A DNA stretch of 64,000 nucleotides from NCBI RefSeq assembly GCF_008831285.2, contig NC_045146.1:17477149-17541148 (forward strand), read 5' to 3'. Below, in pieces: positions 24,740-36,506 of the stretch. Position 1 is the first letter of the stretch, and each line of letters begins with the position of its first letter. The translations under genes and the position numbers were made by a program. A model generated the notes under the pieces. It saw only the letters and a list, made by a program, of their open reading frames with translations, did not search any database and was not told the origin of the DNA. Origin of the DNA: Nymphaea colorata (taxonomy: Eukaryota > Streptophyta > Magnoliopsida > Nymphaeales > Nymphaeaceae).

Positions 24740-25051
24740 TCAGCGTAAGTTTATTTGCTTGATTTCAGTTATTAATTTTATGATTTCAGTATAGTTCTGG
24801 TGCAGATATCTTAGGGTTTTTTGAAAGATTTCAGTATTATCTTTATATTCTTGTAAGCTTATTAGTTTACTCAAAATTATGGCTAATTGGTCTTTTAGAT
24901 ATCTTTGGTTTTCTAATATTTCTTTAAAAATATTATTACTTAATGTATCAAATATGGGTTGTAAAAAGACCTGATTCTTAGTATTGTAGGATTCTAAGCT
25001 TTGTGCTAAGGAAATGTGTAGATCAGTTATACTAGTCAGTTGTTGAGACAT
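24740..25051 (-). CDS. Pararetrovirus ORF2-like protein (possible virion-associated protein), open
   Basis: An intact 103-residue frame from ATG 25051 to TGA 24740. It is helix-rich (LESYNTKNQVFLQPIFD, ILENQRYLKDQLAIILSKL) with coiled-coil character. Small helical proteins at this place in badnaviruses and tungroviruses are virion-associated or nucleic-acid binding. The role here is inferred from position and composition only. Expression is unlikely in this decayed locus. Confidence 0.5.
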   Translation of the reverse strand: MSQQLTSITDLHISLAQSLESYNTKNQVFLQPIFDTLSNNIFKEILENQRYLKDQLAIILSKLISLQEYKDNTEIFQKTLRYLHQNYTEIIKLITEIKQINLR

Positions 25052-25210
25052 GGGACTAGTGTCTTCATTATGAAGTAGATATTTTCCATTTTGAAAATAA
25101 TATGTATGACTAAATTAGTTGTTTTTTACAGTACTCTTAGATTTTTGGTATAGTTCTAAGTTGAGGTATTCTAGTCGATTCATGTGGTGGTGTAATGGTA
25201 TGTCAAACGT

Positions 25211-25510
25211 TTAGGATTCGTACCATTCGTTGTATAAATATTCTTCATAGTCTAAGTAGTCTGAATAATTATAGTCTAATTGTACATAACATTCTACCAT
25301 ATGCCAGTGTTGCTCTATCTTATTAAGAAACACTAATCTTTTTAATTTGTTTATAAATCTCTTAGCAGTTACAATTTTTCTGAGATAGTTTATAACTTTG
25401 CTTCTAGCTATTTGTTTCACTTGTTTATTGTAATTTTTTTTGTCTGTTTGAGTTATCATATTATATCTTTTATGGTTTGGGTATATTTCAGGATTCAAAT
25501 ATTTATGCAC
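25211..25510 (-). CDS. Pararetrovirus ORF1-like protein, open, no ATG start
   Basis: A basic, tyrosine-rich open frame ending in TAA at 25211 with YNYSDYLDYEEYLYNEWYES at its C terminus. The first in-frame ATG is well inside the frame. The open frame continues upstream to at least about 25590 without an ATG, so initiation at a non-AUG codon is implied if it was expressed. Tungrovirus ORF I is known to start at AUU. Function unknown. Confidence 0.5.
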   Translation of the reverse strand: MHKYLNPEIYPNHKRYNMITQTDKKNYNKQVKQIARSKVINYLRKIVTAKRFINKLKRLVFLNKIEQHWHMVECYVQLDYNYSDYLDYEEYLYNEWYES

Positions 25511-26352
25511 ATAATAAGATGAAAGAAATTTTTGTAAACTAATTAAACTATAAGGAAAATAAATTAGACTAATAAAACTACTACTAATTTTTTGGCAAGA
25601 AGTAAATATTTTTGGATTTTTTGGAAAACACAGGTTTCTGAAATCAAATGGTGCTTAAGGTACGGTTTTTCGAAATCTAAAGGTTCTTGAGCTTACTAGG
25701 TACTCATCTCTTTTTATCTCGCAGTCCTATGTATCATGCATACAACTTCACACTCTGTTTACGAGTCTTTTGTTTTAAGTTGGAAAAAGTCTTTTCACAG
25801 GAACGGGTTCTACGAACAGATAACACATCTATTATAAAAAAGAACAAACTAAAACATGATAAGCTTAAGGTATGATTCCCCTGATTTTGAAAACTTGTTA
25901 TATTCTCCTTTCATAGAACACCATGTGTGACACCTTGTCATCCCATTCAGACCTCACCGTTCGTGTACTATTTTTTCCCTAAACGGCCTCCTTGTCTTGA
26001 CGGGTACTTCTTTCCCACAATAGCCTATTGGTCTTAAAGGATTTACACAGTGGCTCATCCAGAGAATCAAGAACTCAAAAACACAGGAATCAGATCATGA
26101 ACAAAGCATGTTATAGCAGGTTCTTCCTTATAAAGCATGGTTCCTACGCATAGATCCTGGCTAGGGCCAGAACTTCCAGCATAAAACAAAAAGATTCATA
26201 ACAACAGATTATGCAGGCGTATGTAAAGAGACATGCTTCCGGGGAAGAGACTTTCCCGTTCGGCTTATAAGCTATGTACGAAAAAAAGCTTTAAACACAC
26301 ATAAAAACTTTCATTAAAAGCAGAACATACTTACAACACCAAGAACGTACTA

Positions 26353-26365
26353 GGCTCTGATACCA
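26353..26365 (-). other. tRNA-Met primer-binding site, copy B
   Basis: TGGTATCAGAGCC on the - strand is complementary to the 3' end of plant initiator tRNA-Met, the standard primer for caulimovirid minus-strand DNA synthesis. It is preceded by leader sequence (AAATCCGGTCC, GCTTTCGTGC) that also occurs, diverged, next to the copy A site. Confidence 0.85.
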
Positions 26366-26421
26366 AATTTAAAGGAGGACCGGATTTTGTGCACGAAAGC
26401 GCCTGGGGTGGTGCTTTTGTA

Positions 26422-29400
26422 AGATAGATACTTTTGGGTAAGCAAGAGGTTAATGACCACCACCTTAAAAATGAAGCTCGAAGGCTTCTCCTCATTTTTC
26501 CTATCTCCAGGTCTTGAACTACATCTGACACATAGGTGAACTATGATTCACCTTTAATATAGTGTAGTGATCCCATCATTTACTCTACGCCCCTTTAAGG
26601 CCCATAGGATAGATACTTAGCAGCTCAAGTTAAGAGAAAAATTCAAGTTCCAATCATATTCTATGAGACTGCTCAATATTGCACAAGCAGAGAAGCCTAG
26701 CTTCTAAGACTTAAAATCACAATCGTGAAAAGGATATTGGTTAATCAGAACCCACTTCCAGATCAAGATGGTGTGAAAAAAAAACCATATTTTATTTTGC
26801 CAAATCAGGTTTATGAGTCAAATTTTTGGTTAATTATGCCATTGCCAGTAACTACGATTTGAAAACAAGTCACCACTCATCATCTTAATTTGCATGTGAA
26901 GCATCAATATGGCCGGCCATTGCATGGTTCTACCTGTCGTATAAGATAGTGATCCAGTTCTCGCTCATGTGCAGAGAGGTTTGGACCATAACCACGTTAC
27001 AACAGACAAGCGAGAAGGTTAAATAAGCAAACTATATGACAACATTAGCATAAAAGCATGAGATGAGAGAGAGTTTCCATCTCCAGTTTCTTTCTTCATG
27101 AGATTGCTTTGGGCAAGTCCTATCTAGACCAAATCCAACTCCTTCCACACATCACGCCTCTTTGGTCAAAGTTACTACTATTTGGGTCAATTAAAATATT
27201 TCGTAACTTGGGCTGTTTGGGACCCATTACCCCATTGAATGAAATTGGCGATTCTTATATTGGATCAAGGTTTCCAATTAATTAATTAGTTTCAATTTAC
27301 ACCCGAATGCAATTAAAACAAACTTTGTTTTTTTCTCTCTTCTTCTCAATCGATTCCCAAAAAGTACATAGCTAATTAGTACTTAATAGTGTTGCTTTTG
27401 GGCACATGAGTAAGGATATATATATATATATATATATACCATCAAGTAACTACCTTGCTTTGGAGGCTAGGTGGTCTACTTACAGTATATCCTTCAACTC
27501 AAGTGTTGTGTTTGCCATCATTTGCAGCTTAAAAGAGTAGCATATCGAAACATGATAGTGGCCATGGAATTCGAACATCCGATCATTCTAGTGTGCTACG
27601 CCTCTTGATTAATGATACTTTAGCAAATGAGATAGCCATATATAGAACTTGATTAAGCGCTTTGTACTCTAGTAGCTAGGATAAGTCATATTGCATGCAC
27701 TTGCTTGTGTCAATTATCGTTGTGGCATCTGCTAATGGTTATTACCACATCAAGCTTAAACGATAATGGAAAGAGTGGATGCCCTTTATTATATATAATA
27801 CAAGCTCTTGATGTTATTTGATGATTAGTGGCAAGTCTATTTCTAGTTGATTGAGTAGTATAAATCACTTTAACTTTTAACTTTTCTTCATAGACCGTGA
27901 CGAATCTTTGGCATTTCTTAACTTTTACTCTTATTTTTCATGTAATTATTTGGCTTGAGTAATGTTCTTCTGTACTTCTATCTCTCCCAATCCAAAGATG
28001 ATTCTAGTCCAATTTGAACTGGCTGATTCTAGAAGTCTTTTTGAAGAATGCTTCCAATCTTAATAACGCAGTTTCCCGGTTTTACTAGAGGGAAAATTTA
28101 TCTTTTAGGGGATTACATTTTCAGAATAATCTGAAATTTGGACCTCGTATTTTCAATATTTTCTATTATCAAGGTGCTTGAAAGATGTGGTCATTTAAAG
28201 GAATAACAAAATCCCTCGACCACGTTTCTAATAGGATAAAACAAATCTGAAATTTGAATTTTAATATGAATGGATATATAATATTTTTTCAAAACTGAAC
28301 CTGATTCTGATTAAATGTCGTTTCCTAAATCCAGATTCAATCCGATCATTTAATTGGTTGTTACGCTTTTTTCTAGTTACGACTTAATTTTTTGAAGTAA
28401 TTCAATCGGAATAATATCTACTAACATCCCTATATATTTGAAAATTAATTTGTGTGTTCCAAATTCTTTTCTAACCAAGAAAGTATATACAAGTGAAATT
28501 CCTCTTGAAAAAATGCGCATTCTCGGGTGACAAAAAGGGCTCAGGTTTAAATTTGTTACATTCAATTAATGTCTATGTGCATGCAGAAAAATAATTGAAC
28601 AGTTGAACACTTAGTTTGCTTTCGTGGAGCAGTCAATGCTGTTTCCCTAGCATTAAAAGTTGAGCTCATTTTTCTGGAACTATTGCTTCATGCGTGTGTT
28701 CTTAACATCAATTGAATCTATATATTTCAAATGTGCATAGTCTTATATGCGACAGTACTAGACCTTAACAAGCCACCGAATTTAGGAACATTGACTTCTC
28801 TCTCTGCCTTTGATAAAAATGTTCAAAGGTTCAAACAAAATAAGAAAGACATGGAGAGAGATATATATATATATAGTTGTGATCAGATTTTTTTTTTTTT
28901 TTGTTCTTTACACATGTCTGAAAGTGAAACTTTTAATCATACTTAGCAGCAGTGGCAGAGCAAAAAAAAAGAATTTTAAAAGGGCACTGATTCACAAGTT
29001 TTCATACTTGAATTTAGACACTTAGATGTATAACAAAGTAAATATTAAACTATGTCAATATTAAAATGAAAGAAGTGAAAATTGAGATTATCTCCTTATA
29101 AGTAGTTATATTCAGCCTGCAATTCTCATAAACGCATATAGGGTTCATGAATATAAACAATGTAAGCTAAACGTTTGATTTCTATAAGATGTGAAGGTAA
29201 GAATTTTTCATCAGGATATAGTTTCAAAATTTTAACACAAGATTAAAATCTTTATGTAAGAGTAAATGAAACTTTTTAAAAATTGCATGCAATTTTTTTT
29301 TTTTAAATGAGAAGGCGCCAAGCCCCTGCCGGCCCCTTGGCTCTGCCACAATTATCTTTCTAAATTTTTTTTATGTCTATATAAAACAACTAACAAAGAG

Positions 29401-31039
29401 CTGGCATAGTACCTAAGAAATCCAACTAATAACATAAATTTTGACCGGACACCAACTCAACCAACTACACTACCGTTATAGGTTCCAGGGCGGAATGTGG
29501 GCAAACATTTTCCCCGACTAAAATGTCCAACAAACACCTGTATTGCCCTCTTTTTCCATAATCTCATAATTCAAAAACACCTTGGAGTCCGTTCCCGGCT
29601 TCTACCAATCATGAAAACGACACTTTCCCTCTTTCGGTCAATAGGACAAGAAAAACGAATCAAGGATCAAAAGGAACAATCTTCTGCTGGTAAGGACGAC
29701 AGACAGAGAGACATCAGGTGGACCACGCGCGTGCTCTCGTGCAAAAGCCATTGCGTCACGTTATCTTCATGGATTTGTAATCCCTGTACTGCCGACCATG
29801 ATCAGAAAGCAGGGAGAGATCAGAAGCCATCGGTTGGAGAATAAAACCGAGACGAAGGAGGGATTGCAGATACAGGTGGGCTTCGTCCAAGAATAAAAGT
29901 CTGAATCAGACATGAATCTCACAGGATCTCCATGGCTGACAGAGTCACAGAAGGAAATTGAGCCAACCGCGAAGACGAGTCTCAGAGATGTACCACCATA
30001 AGGCCGGATCTTGGCGACAGGGACAAGGTAGCCGAGCCCTTTTCCGCAGGTTGGTCGATGGAGAGAAGCCATGGAGGGACAGTAACAGACTAATAGTTTT
30101 GTTAAGGAAGGAGAAGTGATGACAGAGACAACGATCACATGCGTCACCTTCTCCAACTTCCTTCGCTCATCTCTGAGGGGCTTTGCAGTTAAAAGATTCT
30201 GAGAATAAGGGATGGAGTGGCTAGAGGACAGCCTACTCTCCCATTTCAAGAAAGTGCGTGCCTAGTTGATCTTACAGTAGTAGCCAGGCAGCTCTGTCGT
30301 CGCCATTAATGGCAGCTGAGTCATGCATTAAAACGATTATCGAGATCAGCTGCTGGGATATATTTATGAAGTCGATCCGTCGCCCTTGTTAAGTTCTATA
30401 TAATATCCGCAATATCAAATATATACTGATGTACAATTTTTTGTGCATCTAATGAGCATCTATACATAGTTTCACTGAAAAGCAGATTTTATGTGTTACA
30501 AAGTTCTTTAACATGCAACTCGATTAACAAACAGGTTATCTAAAGCTTGTAACAAAGATTCATTGTTAAACGAGCTCATATGATCGGACAATCGAGTGCA
30601 TGATCCATGTCCAAAACAATGACATAACATCCCATTCTCATGTTCATGATCGTCAACAAAAGTACTAACATCTTTCGTGCTGTTTCTTTTATTTTCCTCG
30701 AACGGCATTCATAAATTATTTTTCGAAGGAATTAGCAAATTCCAATCTCAAAATTAACGCTTCCTTTAATTGCTAGCTTTGATGAATACTTATTCGGTCC
30801 AAATCATCGCCGTGACTATGACACGTACAATTTTGGTTGAAATTTCATGTTTGCATTCACACACACAAGATGTTAGTGAGAGGAATTCTTTGTCATGAGA
30901 GGAATAATGAGTTTAAACATAACTGAAACCTTTTGGCAATTGCACGCTATTTGCCTAAATGCACATGTTTGGGATAGAGACAAAACCACGGATAGCCGAA
31001 TCGCGAGACGGAAGGAAAGCAGATCGTCTCGGAAGATGA
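26422..31039. other. Intergenic region between the viral locus and WUSCHEL
   Basis: AT-rich, with a (TA)n tract at 27416-27438, a MITE-like element (28952-29349) and a short (TA)n near 28860. A 160-codon - strand frame at 29767-30249 has no recognisable domain. No gene supported. Confidence 0.6.
28952..29349. mobile_element. MITE-like non-autonomous DNA transposon
   Basis: About 400 AT-rich bases bounded by the inverted termini GTGGCAGAGC (28952-28961) and GCTCTGCCAC (29340-29349), with no coding capacity. The GC-rich right end (CGCCAAGCCCCTGCCGG) resembles common plant elements with GTGGC(A/G)GAGCC ends. A target-site duplication is not obvious. Confidence 0.6.
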
Positions 31040-32705
31040 TCACGAACCAGAAGGTAAGAAAGTGGGTCCTGAACCTGCGTTTCGCATGCCACCATCTCCA
31101 CCAGGGAAGCTGCTGAGCGTCAGCTCGAGGGAGGCGTCGTCGAAGCACAAGGCTGGGTACGTCTCCCCGATTCTCGATCTCTCCGAACCGGTCCCCGAGT
31201 CATCGCTTCCTCGTAAAGGAAAGAGTTGCAGCGTTTCAAGGATCCCTGCGCTCCTATCTGCGGCGACGCCCGAGTCTCCGGGGTCGAAAAGCCCATGCGA
31301 GTCGGTGCCCGTCTCGGACGTGCAACTGCTTCCGGAAGAGATGAAGCCGTCGCGACCTAAGCAAGAAGAATCCTGCAATGGTTAACCAAGTCAATCAACA
31401 CGGGCAGTTTCACCAGTCATGGAGACGAATCACCTCATAACAGATTGAATATTTCATGGGAAAAAAATGCTTACTCATTCCTAAAGTCAAACTTATAAAT
31501 GCAATACCAAATTACCAATATTGATTAGAGGAGACATCTAAACTGCTCTTCCTTTTTATCAGGATCTAAGCGAAAAGCAAGACACTCTTCAACTAAAGCG
31601 CAACACATCCACTATTTACAATCCAAAAAAATAACACTTACAGAATTGACGAAAGTTTATACTGGCTCACCAGCTCGACCAGGTAAAATATGAGATGTGT
31701 TTGTTTGTACATTTTGTGTTTGAAAGTTGCTTTCATGAAGCTTAAGATGTTTTGATAATTGGTCGTTTTTCATGCATTTACAGTTGATTCTAACAAGTGG
31801 CTTGTGCTTCTTTTAGTATAACTTTTATCATGATCTTCTGGTCGATGTGAAATTCAGCTTCATCTTCATCGGTGGTGCTTCCTTACTTCTAAGTGTAACT
31901 TAAACTAATTGAATCATATGTACACTTTAACCAACCATGTAAGGAATTCAACAGGCCTCGCTTTTTTTCTCTACACACCATTGTAACATCAATTGCTGGT
32001 AGTTGATGGACGTATGGAAATGAAACAACAGATGCATGCTTCAGCTTTTTATGGGCATACTGAGGTTGAAGTTCAGTAAGAATGTTATTATAATTAGACA
32101 AGAAGGCCTTTCGACGAGCTTGTTACCGGACGATGACCACTGTTCGCTATCACTGAGCCACAGCTTCTGCGACACACTTGCCCTGCAGAAAGTACATTTC
32201 CCGAGCAGGAAGTAGCTACTGTGTTAAGACCAGGAAAATGAAAGACAGAAAAAGAGAGATATGTTGCATTAGATATACCAACAACAACATTGGTGTTGAG
32301 AATAGAGGTCGACTTGGAAGCAAAATCGCCATAGGAACTCCATCGATGGACGGCGACGGGGGTAGCAGTGGTGGTGGCGGCCGTGGTCCTCTGTGCGGCG
32401 AAGTCTGCATCGAGCCTTTTCTTCTGTCTCTCCCTGGCCTTGTGGTTCTGGAACCAGTAGAAGACGTTCTTCCCCTCTATCCTGCCATACTGCCTGAGCC
32501 TCGCCGATATCCTCTGTATCTGCTCCGCAGTGGGCGACCTCAATCCATTGCCGTAGTACAGCTCCTTCAGTATGCGTATCTGCTCAGCTGTTGGTACCCA
32601 CCTCGTGCTCGTTTGCCTACACAAGTAGCTGCTTCTGTTACTGCTGCTGTCACCACTGCCATCCTTCTGTTGAATCTCCTCGCCGGACTCCATACCACAA
32701 AGCAT
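31040..32705 (-). CDS. WUS: WUSCHEL homeodomain transcription factor
   Basis: Stem-cell-promoting homeodomain regulator of shoot and floral meristems. Exons 32705-32279, 32218-32127 and 31372-31040 give 283 residues with consistent phases. The homeodomain (about residues 35-98) carries WUS-type features: [19 protein letters not shown], the extra Tyr and Gly-Asn in the helix1-helix2 loop, and [18 protein letters not shown]. Exon 3 has the WUS box (TLQLFPL) and a C-terminal EAR-like repression motif (LELTLSSF), which recruits TOPLESS-type co-repressors. ATG 32705 is used; ATG 32693 (MESGEE) is an equally good alternative. The first intron is only 60 bases and in frame without a stop, so its retention would add 20 residues. 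The homeodomain matches WUS better than WOX1, WOX3 or WOX5. Confidence 0.93.
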
Positions 32706-35700
32706 AGAGAGATGAATAATAGCCAGTGTCTAGCTAGTAGCAGGAGCAGAAGAATCGGTGGCTGCTGCCGTTGAAGAATGGGGAGGGAGTCGATTGCCTT
32801 CATTATTGAAGGACATATATAAACATGACTAGAACATTAATGGTGGAAGTTTTTCAGTTTGATGGTGAGGTGTTGAAGGATCACATGAGGAGCGGAGGAG
32901 GCAGAGAAGAAATTGAAGAGCATCTGAGGGAGAGGGACTGAAGCGGACAGAGAGGAGAGTAGGGCCGTAGAGGAAAAGGAAAAGGGACAATTTAGTGCTT
33001 AGAAAGGGTTGGTAAAGAGTGGGAACTTCCGGAAATCCTCCAGTACGAAGGCAACGGCTATGATGATTATCTCTGCATAACACAGAGGGAGAGAGAATGA
33101 ATGACTGGTTGGAGAGTTTGTCTCTTGTCTTGGATGGGAGCGTGATTGTGGCAAACCAGCAAACCATGATTAAAGTGTTGTCGGTTTATATATGTGATTC
33201 CCATATCACTGTATTGTCTTAGTATTGCTATATTGCTGGAGTGAGAGCCGAAGCCTTTCATATTTCTTCTTGCCTTTACGATTCAGAGCTACATCGGTAC
33301 TGCACAGTGAAATTTTCACATGCTTTAACTTGTATGTAAAAATCACTCCCTCCTGTGGCGCCACATAATAAGTCCCAACCCACCTGTTTGAGCTATGCCT
33401 CTCGAGACGTATTGTCTCTGTTAAAGAGATCAGGGCGTCAATCTCCAACTGCATTTTTTGTTGGTATAACCTTATATTTGTCCTATGCAGCTTTGCCTGT
33501 AAACATGTCTGAATGCATAAGAGAGATTCTAGATGAGAGAGAGGATTACGACCCAAGGTCTGGAAAAGCATCGAAGCTCCTCTGGCTGCACCCAGGGTTC
33601 GAGGCCAATAGGAGACAATAAACCTTTATCTTGGTAATATGCACACAAGCATAGTGAACACGGAATTGAGTTCACAACATGTCTTTTCCATGCTGCCAAC
33701 CCGACTACCTATGCTATGAGACCAGAAATACAGCAAGGAGACAAAGATTAACCTAAATTGATAAAGCTCTTGAGCCAAAACAAAGACAAGATTAGCCTAG
33801 ATGGAGAAGTCGCCTTAACCAGAACAATAACTCATTCCAGAGACATTTGATGGTCTCAGGTCCCACTTTAATCTCCCATCAATTCAGTGTGATTAATTTT
33901 TTCTAACTAAGCAAGCTGGGGTCGGCCAGATCCTTACGTAGTACCCCAACATGACAGATTGTAAGCCAACAAAATGCATTACAAGACTAAATAAATTAAG
34001 CAGCTCTCTCAATTTATTAAAAGTCAAAAACTATCAAATTTGGCTTCTTGGGTGTTCAAGATCGAGGGATCCCCTTTCCCAGGTCTGCAAATTTTCTTTG
34101 GCAGATCTCCAGAAGGTGAAGAGAAAACGACTGTGGGGTGGTTAGGATTGATGTAACAAGCACTACTGCTGAAAAGCTTCAGCTTAGTGCTTACTACCCC
34201 TCATGTCCTTGCAGGTATTTTTGGCTTCATTACTTTATCACTTCCTGCAGGAAAGAAAAGTTTTTAGTTGGTGAGACTTGGAGTTGCTGTCCTGTCATTG
34301 TTGTTTTTCTGTTCCGTGGTATTCTAATTCTGCTGCAAACATGATTATCTGAGCTTGGCTGCACCCTGCCACTCTCCTAAGGGGGCTTTGCCACAGTCAT
34401 TGTAGTGATTGCTGGTAGTTTTTCCTGTCGCTTTAGTAACCATGGTGGAAGCTAACATGGACGCTTCATTAAAAGAATCTGAAAATACTCCCAGAAATTA
34501 TCAAATTTGGAGAGAAGCTTCGCTTCCCTCCCCTTCACTGCTAGCACCTCTACGTTCTTCTCGTTCTTGCTGTGCGCAGAACATTTTCTGTTCAGAAAAG
34601 ACCGTAAAGGACAAAATTGTAACCCCAAAAGCTCTGATCATTGTCACTGTGGAAAAGGACGTGTACCAGGTTTCCTACTCTTGCCACAATCGAGCAAGAG
34701 GTGCATCACTTCTTCACGTTTCTAATGGCTGTGTCCTGTCCATACCGGAAAAGAGAACCGGTGACCAATCCTTTTAGTCAAGATGGGATTATACCATGAA
34801 ACAGAGCAAAGAACTGAACGTTCTCTCATATACTAGAAATGAAAGAAGCCGTCTAAGTATTGCTTTGTTCTAGTCACGTAACGAATTTTGCAGTGATTTG
34901 TCCAAGTTTGATATCAGAACAAAAACTTATCAAACAAAATAGAGTTTTTTGGTGTGGCTTTGGACTTGAAACACCATTCCAACAGAACAGTTTATGATTA
35001 TTAAAGAAGTGCTTGATAGTCTCGGATTTGAGATCCTAAGGATTTGAAAACCATGGATATATAAGATCAGACCCCGCCCCCTCTAATCTTAGATCTGTCA
35101 TTTTCTCAATGCAGAAAAGTAAAATAAGGATTATAAGTGTATAGATCTGACATAAGATCCTCAGTTTGATGAATCATGTACCTTTTGCCACACTTCAGCA
35201 AAAGAATGTCACGTCATATTTGCATCAGATCCGTAGATTTTAAATTCTAAGTTATCAAACACCCCCTGAGGCTGAGGGTTTGGTGAACTTTCTTTCAAAA
35301 CTCACTCATGAAAAATGAGCTTTTATTTTATCCATATTTTAATTGAGATGATTTTGTGTCAAAAACCTTGAGATGATGACTAGGGTTGCCTTTGTAGGAA
35401 CGTGTAAATACGACCGTTATTTAGTGCTTAGCATCACCTTGCATCTTCCGTTCTCAAGAGTCCCCCCAACTCTCTGAAGAGTCTAAACAGCGTTGGAGAC
35501 CTCTTACAAAAGTTTCTTTTTAGGTTGACCAATTACATGCCATGGAATCTTTAATTGTGGCAACATGGTACGTGGGGAGTTCTCTTGCACAAAAAATTTT
35601 AGTTGTTGCATACCGCAGATCATCTCCTTCAGAGGTCCTGCCAATAAGATGGTCATGTATCTCCTCGTATGTGAAAATTCTGAAGTATGTATAAGAGGCT

Positions 35701-36506
35701 TGTAAGCTAATCTTATAGAGAAGCATAATTTCTCAAGTCAACCAAACGTTCATCGAGCCTATAAAAGATACACTTTACCTTTTATTCCTTCCTATTTCTA
35801 GATTTCTGAGTCTAGAATGACACCAGTGTATGTTTCACCAAAAAAAAAAAAGTATTTTGCTTGACCTAATGATGGAGTTAGAAATTGCAGTGAGGAAAGA
35901 AGTAACACGTAATTTTTTTATTGAAGAGTTGTAGTATACAAATATATGCGACTATATATATTTTGTCTTGAAATCTCAGGAAGCTCAACCACATGCTTTG
36001 TAAGACGGAACAAAAATAAGTTCATGTTTTTGCTTGCGAAGGGAGGGTTATCCATGCTTATTGGGACGCTTCTCACATGACGAAGCCTGTCGTTTTGACA
36101 GAAACATCCTAGGATAGAAAGAATTTTGAAACCATTGCAAGCAAATGCTGTGTTGACTAGCACATGGGCTAAGGAGATACTGGTTCATTCAGGACGGAGA
36201 AAAGTCCCACTACCCAAGTCACTGTTCGATCGGCGTTGGCAGCGTCGACCCTGTTCTGAACACCATTATGGCTTGCTTTTACAGGAGAGGGAGAGACAGT
36301 CCTGATACACTCGACTCGGGTAGTGAATGAACAGGGTGAAGATGCAAGTAGAGATGTAACTGTCCACTCTGATTATCTTAATACGTTGGACGTCAGATCT
36401 TACCGAATTCACGACAACCAAAATAGTGGAAAATAGGATATGACGGTTTGCAGTATAAGCGAAGGTGTAATTCAGTACAAGAGATTTGGTTTTGCCGCCA
36501 CCGCTT
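32706..36506. other. Intergenic region between WUSCHEL and the PPR gene
   Basis: Includes the WUS promoter and 5' leader side (above 32705) and the PPR promoter side. Open frames around 33206-33621 and 34138-34777 lack recognisable domains. No mobile element with clear ends was seen. Confidence 0.55.

Larger units (their letters stand above)
19743..26421 (-). mobile_element. Endogenous pararetrovirus copy B (ORF1, ORF2, AP-RT-RH, ORF4; no MP/CP)
   Basis: A decayed Caulimoviridae insertion of about 6.7 kb on the - strand. It begins with a leader remnant and primer-binding site (26365-26353). Then come a long leader, ORF1, ORF2, a protease/reverse transcriptase/RNase H ORF, ORF4 and the promoter/leader, ending at about 19743 against copy A. 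Between ORF2 and the protease ORF there are only two bases, so no movement or coat protein was interrupted there by a random host insertion. Confidence 0.85.

Noticed and set aside
29767-30249. 160-codon open frame on the - strand
   Set aside because: No domain, no family resemblance, and composition like its surroundings; treated as chance.
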